Notes: generated by a model not told the origin, from the sequence alone. A stretch of 64,000 nt of DNA from Dyella_B sp035503745 (GCF_035503745.1 NZ_DATJTC010000008.1:158879-222878), one strand, 5' to 3'; positions 1 through 8,779 are shown, counted from the stretch's first letter. Made by a program: numbers and translations.

Positions 1-441
1 GCGGCTATCGGGCTTGAGCTTGAGCGCCTGCTGATAAAGATCGGCCGCACTATTCTTCGAACCGGCCAGCTGTCCCGCCTGGAACGCCTTCTCGGCACGC
101 TCCAACAGGGCCTTCACCTCGGGCGTATCGGCCGTCAGCTGCTGCGGCAGCGGCGCGCTGCGGCGGTCCAGGCGCGCGGCGATCACCGCTGTCGGCGCCA
201 GGGTGAGTGGCGGGCCGGCGTTGAGTTCGTCCTGAGCCGAAGGTGTCACGCTGCCCGCGCGGGCCGGCACGGCCGGCGTGAAGCTGCGCGCGCCGGTCAC
301 GCTGGGCGGGTTGGCCACTTCCTCGGGGGTCACGTGGAAAATGCGCGGAAAAAAGTGATACGTCAGCCCGCACGCCAGCACGATCACGCCCAGCGCCCCA
401 CCTAATGCGCGTTGACGTTGTACGGTTTCCTTGCTCGGCAT
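1..441 (-). CDS. TPR-like single-pass membrane protein (N-terminal part)
   Basis: The reading frame starts at an ATG at 441 and stays open for 147 codons to the window edge, so only the N-terminus is seen. Residues 1-12 are short and polar, followed by a hydrophobic segment of about 20 residues (ALGGALGVIVLACGLTYHFF), consistent with an N-terminal membrane anchor. A Pro/Ala-rich linker follows, and the last visible part (EKAFQAGQL... AADLYQQALKLKPDS) has the spacing of a tetratricopeptide repeat. It is divergent from rnd. The function is unknown; a longer protein with an anchored TPR region is the simplest reading. Confidence 0.6.
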   Translation of the reverse strand, partial: MPSKETVQRQRALGGALGVIVLACGLTYHFFPRIFHVTPEEVANPPSVTGARSFTPAVPARAGSVTPSAQDELNAGPPLTLAPTAVIAARLDRRSAPLPQQLTADTPEVKALLERAEKAFQAGQLAGSKNSAADLYQQALKLKPDSR

Positions 442-547
442 GGTGGGCGTTCCGTGGCTGGCCTGCTATGGTTCGCTGCTTACCATATGGCACCACCGAT
501 GACGGGGCAATCATGGATCGTTTGCCCGGTCGTTCCAAGGAACGCAC

Positions 548-1663
548 ATGCCCCTGCCCGCAACGCCGCCCCAGGCAGACTGGATCACACAACGCAGCGA
601 ACTTGAACAATGGCTGGGCAAACTGCCATCCGGCGCCGTGCTCGGCCTGGACACGGAGTTCATGCGCCGCAACAGCTTCTACCCGCAGCTGGCGCTGCTG
701 CAACTGGGATGGAATGGCCATTACGCGCTGATCGATCCGCTTGCCTTCGACATCGCCGGCGCACTGCAGCCGCTCGGCAGCGCCGCCACGGTCACCGTAA
801 TGCACAGCGCCAGCGAAGATCTGGAAACGCTTGCCCCCTGGTTGCCGCAAGGGCCGGGCCTGCTGTTCGACACGCAGATCGCCGCGGCCTTCGCCGGCAT
901 GGGGCTGGGCATCAGCTATCGCGCACTGGTGGCCGAACTGGTTGGCGCGGAGCTGGACAAGGGCGAAACGCGCTCGGACTGGATGCAACGCCCGCTCACC
1001 GCCTCGCAACGCGCCTACGCCACGCTCGATGTGGTGTACCTGGAAACCATCCACCAGCAACTCGGCGAACGCCTCGCGCAACGCGATCGTGCCGCATGGC
1101 ATGCGGAAGACTGCGAACGCCTCAAGCGCAAAAGCTGTCGCCGCGAAGGCGACCCGCAACCGCAGCTGGCCTTGCGCGCCGCCGCCGAATGGCCCCGCGA
1201 ACAACAAGCCCTGCTGCGCCGCATCCTGCTATGGCGCGACTTCGCCGCGCGCCGGCTCGACCGGCCCCGCCCGTGGCTGGTGGAAGACACCCTCGCACTC
1301 AGCCTGGCCCAGCAGCGCCCGGCCACCCTGGACGAACTGGAACAATGCAGCAGCGGTCAGCGCGCATTGCGCCACGTACAACGCGAAGAACTGTTCCAAC
1401 TGCTGACCAACCCGCTTACCGATAGTGAAATCGACGCCACCGAGGCGATTGCGCCCTACCCCCAAGGCCAGGCCAAACAGGCCCTGGCCGCCATGAAAGA
1501 CTGCGTGGACGCCACCGCCATCGAACTGGACCTACCCGCCGGCCTGCTGTGCTCGCGCAAGATACTGGAAGAATACGTCGTCACCGCCCGCTGGCCCGAC
1601 TCCCTCGAAGGCTGGCGCCGGGGCGTCCTGCACGACCGCCTGGCCCGGCTGCTGCCCGATTGA
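548..1663 (+). CDS. rnd: Ribonuclease D
   Basis: This 371-residue protein is a DEDD-family 3'-5' exoribonuclease that trims the 3' ends of tRNA precursors and other structured RNAs in the cytoplasm. The first acidic motif is seen in LGLDTEFMRRNSFYPQL, the second in MHSASEDLETL, and the third in the RAYATLDVVYL region. The C-terminal half matches the helical HRDC-type domains of the family, and the length is typical. The ATG at 548 is preceded by an AAGGA-type ribosome binding site at about 538. It lies directly upstream of tRNA-Ala and is probably monocistronic or cotranscribed with that tRNA. Confidence 0.93.
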   Translation: MPLPATPPQADWITQRSELEQWLGKLPSGAVLGLDTEFMRRNSFYPQLALLQLGWNGHYALIDPLAFDIAGALQPLGSAATVTVMHSASEDLETLAPWLPQGPGLLFDTQIAAAFAGMGLGISYRALVAELVGAELDKGETRSDWMQRPLTASQRAYATLDVVYLETIHQQLGERLAQRDRAAWHAEDCERLKRKSCRREGDPQPQLALRAAAEWPREQQALLRRILLWRDFAARRLDRPRPWLVEDTLALSLAQQRPATLDELEQCSSGQRALRHVQREELFQLLTNPLTDSEIDATEAIAPYPQGQAKQALAAMKDCVDATAIELDLPAGLLCSRKILEEYVVTARWPDSLEGWRRGVLHDRLARLLPD

Positions 1664-1709
1664 GGACTTGGCTGCACTGGAGCCTGCTGCTACCATGTGC
1701 AGCTCGCGT

Positions 1710-1786
<77 letters not shown>

Positions 1787-1803
1787 TAAATCCAGCCAGA
1801 AAC

Positions 1804-1835
1804 AAGGGGTTAGACGATGTCTAGCCCCTTTTTCT
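1804..1835 (+). terminator. Rho-independent terminator after tRNA-Ala
   Basis: AGGGGTTAGAC and GTCTAGCCCCT form an 11-bp stem with one G-U pair around a 3-nt loop, followed by TTTTTCTCT. It lies inside the island, so the element supplies a new terminator for the tRNA gene it occupies. The displaced native terminator lies beyond the right attachment site. Confidence 0.8.
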
Positions 1836-1944
1836 CTGTATGAATGAACACTGAAATACATGCAAAAACACACCCTTTGGTCCCACGTGGTCCCAAGGAA
1901 TTGGTGCTCTTTCTGCAAGCCATGCCTACTCGTATGCTCATTGC

Positions 1945-2457
1945 ATGAGCATCAATCTGCCCATCCTCCAGCAACGCTACCCAGATCGTTCTGCCATCAC
2001 TCCCAAGGAAGTTGCTCAGGAGTTGCGCGGCAAGAACAGCCGTGGTGTTGCAAACGGCATTCGGGAAAAGATGCGCGATGGAAAGCTTCCGGCTTTCAAG
2101 CTGGGCGATGGAGAAGACGCGTGGTACATGCCTCTCACCGCGCTTGCTGAGATTCTCGATAAAGCACACGAACGTCCCAAGAGTGCGGAATCAAATCCCA
2201 TCGACGCTGTATTAAAAGCGCCTTCACGAGGCGGAAAACGACACCGCCCACTTATCAATCCCAATATTCGTCCTTGGTTGGTAATTTGGAAAGACATCTT
2301 CGGCCAGCTCGGATGGAACGAAGAAGTAGATTTGCTCAACTCAGACATCGTCAAAATTGACGAGTTTGAGCTCTTTCTAAAAACCCAGGAAGACCACTCT
2401 TCTTTGGATTCCGCCATTCCGCAGACGACGAAACCGGCGCCATTCAAGCCAATTTGA
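1945..2457 (+). CDS. HTH-type DNA-binding protein, possible excisionase/regulator
   Basis: A 170-residue protein with ATG at 1945. The N-terminal third (ITPKEVAQELRGK... IREKMRDGKLPAFKLGDG followed by a WYMP segment) has the layout of excisionase-like or MerR-like winged helices: a helix-turn-helix, then a short wing ending at an aromatic/proline pair. The remainder is polar, with a Trp-rich stretch (RPWLVIWKDIFGQLGW), and I recognise no further domain. Its place just inside the left attachment site suggests a role in excision or regulation of the island, but this is inference. The integrase lies at the other end, which is unusual for an int-xis pair. Confidence 0.5.
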   Translation: MSINLPILQQRYPDRSAITPKEVAQELRGKNSRGVANGIREKMRDGKLPAFKLGDGEDAWYMPLTALAEILDKAHERPKSAESNPIDAVLKAPSRGGKRHRPLINPNIRPWLVIWKDIFGQLGWNEEVDLLNSDIVKIDEFELFLKTQEDHSSLDSAIPQTTKPAPFKPI

Positions 2458-2717
2458 AGGTCGCCGCCTTGGTTAAGGCGTTGTGTCCTCACCTCTCCGA
2501 GCGTTTACTCAACTCGCGTAAAGCCTCCTAGCTTGCGACTATCCTTAACCAGCTTGAAATGAAGCGGAAAAAGGCGAGATCATGAGACACGGTCAATACA
2601 GCCGTTGAAGCTTAGGTAGGCCTCAGTATCCAGCAACTGGCGGAGGCCATGGCAGCAGCCATGCAGGCGTCAACGAAGTAGCTGCGAAGAGCTTTGAATG
2701 TCTTTCGGGGGGAAGAT

Positions 2718-3146
2718 ATGGGAAGAAGGTCTTCAAAAGGGCAGAACACCTTAATTGCCCTGGTCATTGTCATCGGCCTACCCATCTATATCGCGACCAA
2801 AATTTTCGAAACGACGGGGTGGGTTCTTCCAACAGTGCTCGTTGTCGGAGTCGTATTGCTTATTGCTGGCGCAAAGCACGCCCAGAAACAGAAGCGCCTT
2901 GCCTACCTTCGAGCCAAATACCACGACGAAAAAGTCGTTCAGAACATCTACGACGGATATTTCTGGGAGGGGCAGACCGAGGAGCAATTGCTGGATGCAC
3001 TAGGCGAACCCTCGGCAGTTGACAACAAACTGCTCAAGACCATGACCCGCGAGGTCTGGAAATACCATCCATCAGGTGTCAACCGCTACAGACTCAGAAT
3101 CACGGTCGAAAACGGCCGTGTCGCAGGATGGGACAAGAAAACATGA
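2718..3146 (+). CDS. Small two-helix membrane protein with cytoplasmic alpha/beta domain
   Basis: This 142-residue protein starts at ATG 2718 behind a strong GGGGGGAAG ribosome binding site; an upstream TTG would add eight residues but has no such site. Two hydrophobic segments (about residues 12-30 and 36-54) form a hairpin. A soluble C-terminal domain of about 85 residues follows, with the pattern GQTEEQLLDALGEP... EVWKYHPSG... YRLRITVENGRVAGW. That pattern resembles small lipoprotein/SmpA-like folds in which a GxTxxQVxxxLGxP motif precedes beta strands. The function is unknown. It precedes the 40-residue basic protein and shares its downstream terminator. Confidence 0.65.
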   Translation: MGRRSSKGQNTLIALVIVIGLPIYIATKIFETTGWVLPTVLVVGVVLLIAGAKHAQKQKRLAYLRAKYHDEKVVQNIYDGYFWEGQTEEQLLDALGEPSAVDNKLLKTMTREVWKYHPSGVNRYRLRITVENGRVAGWDKKT

Positions 3147-3188
3147 TTTAAAGAATCACCGTGTGGTGATGAACAGGAGGAACAAAGC

Positions 3189-3311
3189 ATGGCAACGAGC
3201 AAAAAAGACGCGTCCAAAGCTTCAAAGTTACTCCGTACCAGCAAGAACAAGACAGTCAGGTCTGTTGCGGGATCTGATCTCGCGCAAGCCAAACGAAAGA
3301 AAAAGAAGTAA
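3189..3311 (+). CDS. Lys/Ser-rich 40-residue protein
   Basis: This short gene has an excellent AGGAGG ribosome binding site (3175-3180) spaced 8 nt before ATG 3189, and a strong terminator just after its stop. The product begins MATSKKDASKASKLL, ends in KRKKKK, and is about one third lysine or arginine. Very short basic proteins of this type recur next to accessory genes and may bind nucleic acid, but I know no assigned function. The translation signals and the flanking terminator make it likely to be real despite its length. Confidence 0.55.
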   Translation: MATSKKDASKASKLLRTSKNKTVRSVAGSDLAQAKRKKKK

Positions 3312-3321
3312 GAGAGCAAGC

Positions 3322-3360
3322 AAAGAGGCCACCTTAAGGCGGCCTCTTTGTTTATTTGAA
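3322..3360 (+). terminator. Rho-independent terminator
   Basis: AAAGAGGCC (3322-3330) pairs with GGCCTCTTT (3341-3349), extended by two further C-G pairs towards a TTAA loop, and GTTTATTTG follows. It closes the 2718-3311 transcript and separates it from the operon downstream. Confidence 0.85.
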
Positions 3361-3393
3361 AATCAATGAACTGGGCGCCAATGGTCAGGATTG

Positions 3394-3410
3394 CACTTGT
3401 CAGACAAGTG
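3394..3410. promoter_or_regulatory. 17-bp palindrome, possible operator
   Basis: CACTTGTC-A-GACAAGTG is a perfect 8+8 dyad flanked by TTG and G-CAA, so the symmetry extends with one interruption. It lies after the terminator at 3322, in the roughly 400-bp leader before the vWA gene, with no gene around it. An operator for a dimeric HTH regulator is a reasonable guess. The rest of 3361-3700 shows nothing I can name. Confidence 0.35.
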
Positions 3411-3705
3411 GCAAGACTCAAAAACTGCGGCCCTCGAGCAACAGATTTTCTGAGTCGTTGAAAATCGAACTTGCTTTGAGAGGGCTGCGGCAAACCTCCC
3501 CTGACGCATCCATCAAGGTGTCGATATCCCTCAATTGACTTAATCCCTGCCACGCCACAGCCCCCTGTGTGCGTTTGGCCTATATTCCCAGCCGGTCCAT
3601 GACTGTTACTACCCGAGCCGTATCCAGCGCCCTCAAGAGATAGAAGAGCATTGGGGTGCGTGAAGAAAATGTGATGATATTTCTTGCAGCATTTACGTCA
3701 AAACT

Positions 3706-3734
3706 TTGACAGCCATCACAGTGACAATTGGTAT
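3706..3734 (+). promoter_or_regulatory. Candidate sigma70 promoter of the TerY-P operon
   Basis: TTGACA at 3706-3711 matches the -35 consensus exactly. At 17-bp spacing the -10 position reads TGGTAT, a weak match. It lies about 75 bp before the vWA start codon and is the only good -35 hexamer I noticed in the leader. Confidence 0.3.
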
Positions 3735-3807
3735 TCCCTCACAAATCCGAGAGCGCTATGCTGGCCGAAGTACGGCCCGAGGCTTGGGTTTTTCAACAGG
3801 GGAAATC

Positions 3808-4641
3808 ATGACGTACAGCGCCGAAATTAGTCGGACTAACCCGACTGCGTTCCTTTTTTTGGTCGATCAGTCTGGCTCCATGCAAGACACGATGGACAAC
3901 GGTAAGTCCAAAGCGCAATTTGTAGCGGATGTTCTTAACCGAACATTGGCCACCCTCATCACTCGTTGTACGAAATCTGAGGGTACGCGCGATTACTTCC
4001 AGGTCGGTGTGCTTGGCTACTCTGACAACACTGCCGATAACGGTCTGACGGGGGCGCTTGGCGGCTCCATTCTCCATCCTATTTCCCAAATTGAAGCCAA
4101 CCCTCTCCGTGTCGAAGATCGTACCAAGCGCGTGGACGATGGTGCCGGTGGCTTGGTCAATCAGACCATCAAATTCCCTGTCTGGTTTGAGGCCAAAGCA
4201 GGCGGCGGCACTCCCATGTGCCAAGCCATTACCCGCGCCGCCGAAGACTTGGCAGCCTGGTGCGATGCTCATCCCCACAGTTATCCCCCGACAGTCCTCC
4301 ACGTCACCGATGGCGAATCAACCGATGGTGACCCTGAGCACTTGGCAAACCAACTCCAGCAACTCTGCACCAACGATGGCAGCGTGTTGTTGTTCAATCT
4401 TCATGTCAGCTCAGCTGGCGGCGACCCTGTAAAGTTTCCCACTGGGGATGCAGAGCTACCCGGCACCTATTCCAAGCTTCTCTTCCGCATGTCCAGCCCT
4501 CTCCCCCCCCACTTGCAGAAAGCGGCCGAGGGCAAGGGCATCAAGGTGACGATGGAGTCACGAGGCTTTATTTATAACGGTGAAGTAGCGGAGATCGTCG
4601 ACTTCTTCGATATCGGCACTCGCGCAGCCCAACTTCGATAG
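3808..4641 (+). CDS. TerY-like von Willebrand factor A protein
   Basis: A 277-residue soluble vWA protein. The start chosen is ATG 3808, preceded by CAGGGGAAAT; an upstream TTG at 3706 overlaps a candidate promoter and has no ribosome binding site. The metal-ion-dependent adhesion site is complete: DQSGS (D20, S22, S24), the threonine of GGGTPM, and the aspartate of VTDGEST. In TerY-P systems the vWA protein is thought to act as an adaptor or substrate regulated by the phosphatase and kinase encoded next to it. It is the first gene of a tightly spaced six-gene operon; the next gene begins within 10 nt. Confidence 0.85.
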   Translation: MTYSAEISRTNPTAFLFLVDQSGSMQDTMDNGKSKAQFVADVLNRTLATLITRCTKSEGTRDYFQVGVLGYSDNTADNGLTGALGGSILHPISQIEANPLRVEDRTKRVDDGAGGLVNQTIKFPVWFEAKAGGGTPMCQAITRAAEDLAAWCDAHPHSYPPTVLHVTDGESTDGDPEHLANQLQQLCTNDGSVLLFNLHVSSAGGDPVKFPTGDAELPGTYSKLLFRMSSPLPPHLQKAAEGKGIKVTMESRGFIYNGEVAEIVDFFDIGTRAAQLR

Positions 4642-4650
4642 GTCGTGGCG

Positions 4651-5373
4651 ATGGACATCCTTTTTCAAGGGTCCGTCGCCAAATACTTCGATTGCCCCGA
4701 AGACAATGAAGATGCGTTTCATGTGAACGATGAGCGTGGTCGGATTGTGATCTGCGATGGTGCGTCGGAGTCCTACGACGGAAAAAATTGGGCACGCCTA
4801 CTGGTAGAGAAATTCGCCGAAGCGCCTCCTTCTGAAGAGGCCCTAGGAGAATGCCTCAATGCGTTTTCCACATTGCATGACCCCACCACAATGACCTGGT
4901 CCAAAGCTTCCGCTTATGAGCGAGGAAGCTTTGCCACAATTTTGATAGCGCAAGACGACCTAGATAGGCGGGTGGTGACGGTGCAATGTGTCGGGGACTC
5001 CTTCGCGTTCTTGACAGATGGAAAGGATCTCCTGAGCTCATTTCCTTACCAAGTATCCGCCGAGTTTGAAGGGAAACCCACCCTCATCTCGACCTTGGCC
5101 CGTCACAATACACACCTTTTTACAGACTCAGGGCAATTTTCGTTCGCTCAGACACAGTGGTCATACGCAGAGCGAAGTCCACTCTTCCTTCTCTGTATGA
5201 CCGATGCGCTTGGGGCGTGGCTTCTTAGAAGCATCGAAAACGGTGACAACTTCGCCTTGGAACAGCTCATAGACATTCGGATGGAGCAAGACCTAAGGGA
5301 ACTCGTTGAACTGGAGCGCATGGAAGGTCGAATGCGCCGCGATGACAGCACACTAGTCATTGCCTTGCTCTGA
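4651..5373 (+). CDS. PP2C-family serine/threonine phosphatase (TerY-P triad)
   Basis: A 240-residue PP2C-like phosphatase. The metal-binding motifs are present: EDNEDAF near residue 17, VICDGAS near residue 32, CVGDSFAFLTDG in the middle, a TDALG motif, and RRDDSTLVI near the C-terminus. ATG 4651 is used here; a GTG at 4645 would add two residues. It presumably removes phosphates placed by the adjacent kinase and so resets the system. No signal peptide or membrane segment is seen, so it should be cytoplasmic. Confidence 0.85.
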   Translation: MDILFQGSVAKYFDCPEDNEDAFHVNDERGRIVICDGASESYDGKNWARLLVEKFAEAPPSEEALGECLNAFSTLHDPTTMTWSKASAYERGSFATILIAQDDLDRRVVTVQCVGDSFAFLTDGKDLLSSFPYQVSAEFEGKPTLISTLARHNTHLFTDSGQFSFAQTQWSYAERSPLFLLCMTDALGAWLLRSIENGDNFALEQLIDIRMEQDLRELVELERMEGRMRRDDSTLVIALL

Positions 5374-5387
5374 ATGCCGAGGGTTAC

Positions 5388-7034
5388 ATGGCGTATCCGT
5401 CGTTAGAACAATACAACGAGGCACTTCAAGCGCCTCAACTCCATTTGCTCGATCCCGAGCTCAAAACTGGCACGGTTCGCAAGACCGGGCTCGGTTTGCC
5501 TATGGCGCTATGTGGTGGCTTCGCACTGACCTACACCATCAATGCCGGAGGTAAGAAATACGCTCTTCGCTGCTTCCATAAGGAAGCCCCAGAACTAGAA
5601 CGTCGCTACCAAGCGATCTCAACGCGCCTTAAGCAACTCGGCAGCCATTATTTTCTTCGCTTTGATTTCATGCCTAGGGGGATTCGAATCCAAGGCAAGG
5701 AATACCCCATTGTCAAAATGGAGTGGGCGTCCGGCGAAACTCTGAGTGAATTCCTGGAAAGGGAGCATCGAAATCCTGCCGCACTAAACCGTCTTCGAGC
5801 AACACTCGCAAAGTTGGCGGCTTATCTTGAGCAGGAAAATATTGCCCATGGCGACATTCAGCCCGGCAATTTGATGGTTAGCCAGGGCGGTGGTCTAGTA
5901 CAACTTATTGACTACGACGGAATGTTCGTTGAGTCCCTTCGTGGCTCGAAGGCCACGGAACTCGGACAACTTAATTTTCAACACCCGAAACGGTCCCCTT
6001 CTGACTTCAACGAAAGGCTCGACCGCTTCTCCTTCTTAGCTCTGGATGTTGCTCTACAAACCTTAGCTATAGATGCTGGCATCTGGGGACGGTCTCAATC
6101 TGACCCAGACGCCGTCGTATTTCGCAGAAGCGACTATCAGTCACCTGGTTCGTCGAACGTCTTTAGGGAGGCTCTGAAGCTTCCTCAACTCAAGGTCGCT
6201 GTTCAGAATCTTGCTCAAGTTGCCGCAGGTTCGATGGGACAAGTTCCGTCGCTATCTGACTTCACACAGCAACATGGCATTCCCCAAATCAACGTCTCGT
6301 TCATCGCACCGACCAATATGGTGCGCGCGGCTTACCAGGGTCCATATGACGTCGTCGACGCAACAAACTACCAAGATGCCCTCGCGCTTGTCGGTGACAA
6401 AGTTGAACTGATTGGTCGCATCGTTTCTGTCGTCAATGGTGAAACGCGTAATCACACAGACTACATCTTTGTAAATTTTACGGACTGGCGAGGTCTAGCA
6501 GTCAAACTCAACATATGGTCCGATGGGCTTGCTGCACTCGGATCAGAAATGCCCACAACGAACTGGGTAGGTAGATGGATCACCATCTCTGGGTTGTTAG
6601 AACCTCCATTCTCCAAGCGTACAAAAACTTATTCGTATACCCACATCTCTATATCAGTGACACAACGCGGACAGATTCAGATCATCAATGAATCGGAAGC
6701 AATGTTTCGCTTGGGCAAAGCCGTTCAGAAAAATGTAGATCACAGGAATGCCCACGTTGTTCGCAACATGGGCGGAACGACTCGCCCATCTACGCCCGCA
6801 CCAACGTTGGCGAATCAAGGGAGTCGCCAACAACCAGCTCCATCGAAAACCGGAAACCAGTCCGTTCTGGAGAGCATGCGTAAGCAGACGGCTCGCCAGC
6901 CCGCACCCGTACATTCCCAGCCATACATCCCTACATCGATACCTTCAAGACCAACGAAGAAGCGTATCGGCCCGATCAGATGGGTTCTATTGATCCTTGG
7001 AATCCTCTTCCTGCTTTACTTTTTTGGCAAGTAA
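5388..7034 (+). CDS. Tail-anchored Ser/Thr kinase with OB-fold-like domain (TerY-P triad)
   Basis: A 548-residue protein. Residues 30-260 form a protein-kinase-like domain with the catalytic loop HGDIQPGN (D156, N161) and the metal motif as IDYDG (D177). At the position usually held by the ATP-binding lysine it reads ALRCF, with Arg61. Residues of about 315-425 (VELIGRIVSVVNG... NIWSDGL... WVGRWITISG) look like an OB-fold, as described for kinases of TerY-P systems. A Pro/Gln/Thr-rich linker leads to one C-terminal hydrophobic helix (about 525-545) with a short tail, which would tether the kinase to the inner membrane. A GAGGG ribosome binding site precedes ATG 5388, 14 nt after the phosphatase stop. 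Confidence 0.82.
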   Translation: MAYPSLEQYNEALQAPQLHLLDPELKTGTVRKTGLGLPMALCGGFALTYTINAGGKKYALRCFHKEAPELERRYQAISTRLKQLGSHYFLRFDFMPRGIRIQGKEYPIVKMEWASGETLSEFLEREHRNPAALNRLRATLAKLAAYLEQENIAHGDIQPGNLMVSQGGGLVQLIDYDGMFVESLRGSKATELGQLNFQHPKRSPSDFNERLDRFSFLALDVALQTLAIDAGIWGRSQSDPDAVVFRRSDYQSPGSSNVFREALKLPQLKVAVQNLAQVAAGSMGQVPSLSDFTQQHGIPQINVSFIAPTNMVRAAYQGPYDVVDATNYQDALALVGDKVELIGRIVSVVNGETRNHTDYIFVNFTDWRGLAVKLNIWSDGLAALGSEMPTTNWVGRWITISGLLEPPFSKRTKTYSYTHISISVTQRGQIQIINESEAMFRLGKAVQKNVDHRNAHVVRNMGGTTRPSTPAPTLANQGSRQQPAPSKTGNQSVLESMRKQTARQPAPVHSQPYIPTSIPSRPTKKRIGPIRWVLLILGILFLLYFFGK

Positions 7035-7068
7035 TCAACTCGACAATCACTTACCACACGGACGGAAC

Positions 7069-7821
7069 ATGAATCGAAAAGCTCTTATTATCGGGATACC
7101 AGGTGATGGTATCCACGCCAAAAAGCTTGCCGGTGTCGATGTTGATCTCAACAACTACTTTAGATTTCTCTCATCCCCACTCGGTGGATCGTGGACAGAA
7201 CAAGAGATAAGAATACTTAGAAATCCTGCGGAAGCTCTACTCGCAAGAGAACTTCAAAATCTTGATCATGTGGATTACGCATTTGTCGCTTATTCTGGAC
7301 ATGGTGGCCACGATACTTCCACCCGCACAACCCATATCCAACTTGAAAATGGAGAGATGTTTGACTCACAGCGGATGCTGACAGATGCCCCCAAACAAAC
7401 CCTTGTACTCGATTGCTTCCGCGATCATTACACCCCATCTCTTCTCAAGAGCATTTTGACACTAGAGCACCTCGCAAAGGTCATTGAGCCACTCGACCTC
7501 AATCGCTGTCGCGCTGCATTCGACGCGCACCTCAAAGCATGCTCTCCTGCAATCATTACACTCAACGCCTGCGCAAGCACTGAACTGGCAGGTGATCGAG
7601 CAGAGTTTGGCGGCCTCTATTCTTCTTCGCTCATCGAAGTTGCAGAAGAGTTCGGGGAATCGCCGCTCAACGCCTTTTCTCCCAGACCTATCATCCTTGA
7701 CGTCCCTACTGCACACGAACATGCAACAGGCAAAGTCCATAAAACCAGCAAAGGCCTCCAAAATCCAAAGATCGATATGCCAAGAGCAAGGACCTACTTT
7801 CCTTTTGCAGTGATCGCCTGA
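7069..7821 (+). CDS. Caspase-like (C14) protease 1
   Basis: A 250-residue protein with a caspase-type p20 fold. It begins MNRKALIIGIPGDG, followed by the strand-helix pattern of caspase-like domains. The catalytic histidine is in AYSGHGG (H78) and the predicted cysteine in LVLDCFRDHY (C116). A later block (ITLNACASTELA... GGLYSSSLIEVAEE) is typical of the C-terminal part of bacterial caspase-like proteins. It has no signal peptide or membrane helix and no fused sensor domain, so activation must come from a partner. The gene follows the kinase by 34 nt. Confidence 0.8.
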   Translation: MNRKALIIGIPGDGIHAKKLAGVDVDLNNYFRFLSSPLGGSWTEQEIRILRNPAEALLARELQNLDHVDYAFVAYSGHGGHDTSTRTTHIQLENGEMFDSQRMLTDAPKQTLVLDCFRDHYTPSLLKSILTLEHLAKVIEPLDLNRCRAAFDAHLKACSPAIITLNACASTELAGDRAEFGGLYSSSLIEVAEEFGESPLNAFSPRPIILDVPTAHEHATGKVHKTSKGLQNPKIDMPRARTYFPFAVIA

Positions 7822-7855
7822 CTTTCATGCCAATTACTGCACATGGAATGCCCTT

Positions 7856-8779
7856 ATGAATGACTCCAGCGCCAATCATGAAGACCCAACCGGTGACTAC
7901 GCAGCATTTTGGAAGGAGCACGAAAATAACATCAAAGTTCTTATCCGTCGCACGGATAGATATATCGTCTACATTGACAACGAGGATGAGCTCGATTGGT
8001 GCACGACGTCCAAGTACGATGCGGACAACCTAAGCAACAAAGCGTTTAACGCCAAGCGCGACGCAGAAATTGACATTTCGATTGGCCTTGGAAGTGCCGT
8101 ACCAATCAAAGAATTGTCAGAAAAGATCATCCATGGTTACCTCACGCTTCTTGGGCACGCCATGGTTTGTCGATTTGAGCACCAGTATGAATCAGCGTTC
8201 GCCGTACTTGGTCGTGCGAGCGCATACATTGGTGAGCGAAGAAGCGAAAAGTCGCGGGAATGGTATCTAAGCTATGCAATGAAAGCAGCGACTTTTCCCA
8301 TCGCATTTGGAATATTGCTGGTTCTCCTTCGGGAGCAGGCGGCAGCACTTTTGACGATGGATGGCTTTGATGTTGCTCTCGCCACATGTGCAGGCTCCAT
8401 CGGCGCCCTCTTCTCCATCATATGGCGAACTGGAAATATTGATTTCGACCGCTTTGCAGCAAAAAAGCTCCATCGCATAGAAGCTCACTCAAGGATAGCT
8501 GCCGGATGCATCTCAGGCTTACTGGCTGGTCTTGCTATCCGCTCACAGCTCCTCTTCGGATCTTGGGCATCAGGGCCACACCCAATTCTTACCATGCTGA
8601 CGGTAGCCGTTGCGGCAGGGACCGGAGAGCGTTTGGCGTCCTCCATCATTGACCACGTCCATGCAGGGGTTAGCAAGAGCAGCAAAACGCGGTCGCAAAA
8701 AAAATTAAATCGCCCTGACCTTGGTGATAGCAGCTCGGAAAATCCAGGCAGTCCCACTCAACAGGAGCCAAAGCTATGA
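7856..8779 (+). CDS. Putative multi-helix membrane protein between the two caspases
   Basis: A 307-residue protein I do not recognise. The N-terminal 130 residues are soluble and acidic, with no obvious motif. Four hydrophobic stretches follow (about residues 140-158, 172-190, 212-232 and 240-262), the last three rich in Gly/Ala. The roughly 45-residue C-terminal tail is hydrophilic (SKTRSQKKLNRPDLGDSSS). The last 4 nt overlap the next caspase gene, so the two are translationally coupled. It could be a pore-forming effector or a protease substrate released by cleavage of the long soluble head or the tail. This role is inference from context only. Confidence 0.65.
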   Translation: MNDSSANHEDPTGDYAAFWKEHENNIKVLIRRTDRYIVYIDNEDELDWCTTSKYDADNLSNKAFNAKRDAEIDISIGLGSAVPIKELSEKIIHGYLTLLGHAMVCRFEHQYESAFAVLGRASAYIGERRSEKSREWYLSYAMKAATFPIAFGILLVLLREQAAALLTMDGFDVALATCAGSIGALFSIIWRTGNIDFDRFAAKKLHRIEAHSRIAAGCISGLLAGLAIRSQLLFGSWASGPHPILTMLTVAVAAGTGERLASSIIDHVHAGVSKSSKTRSQKKLNRPDLGDSSSENPGSPTQQEPKL

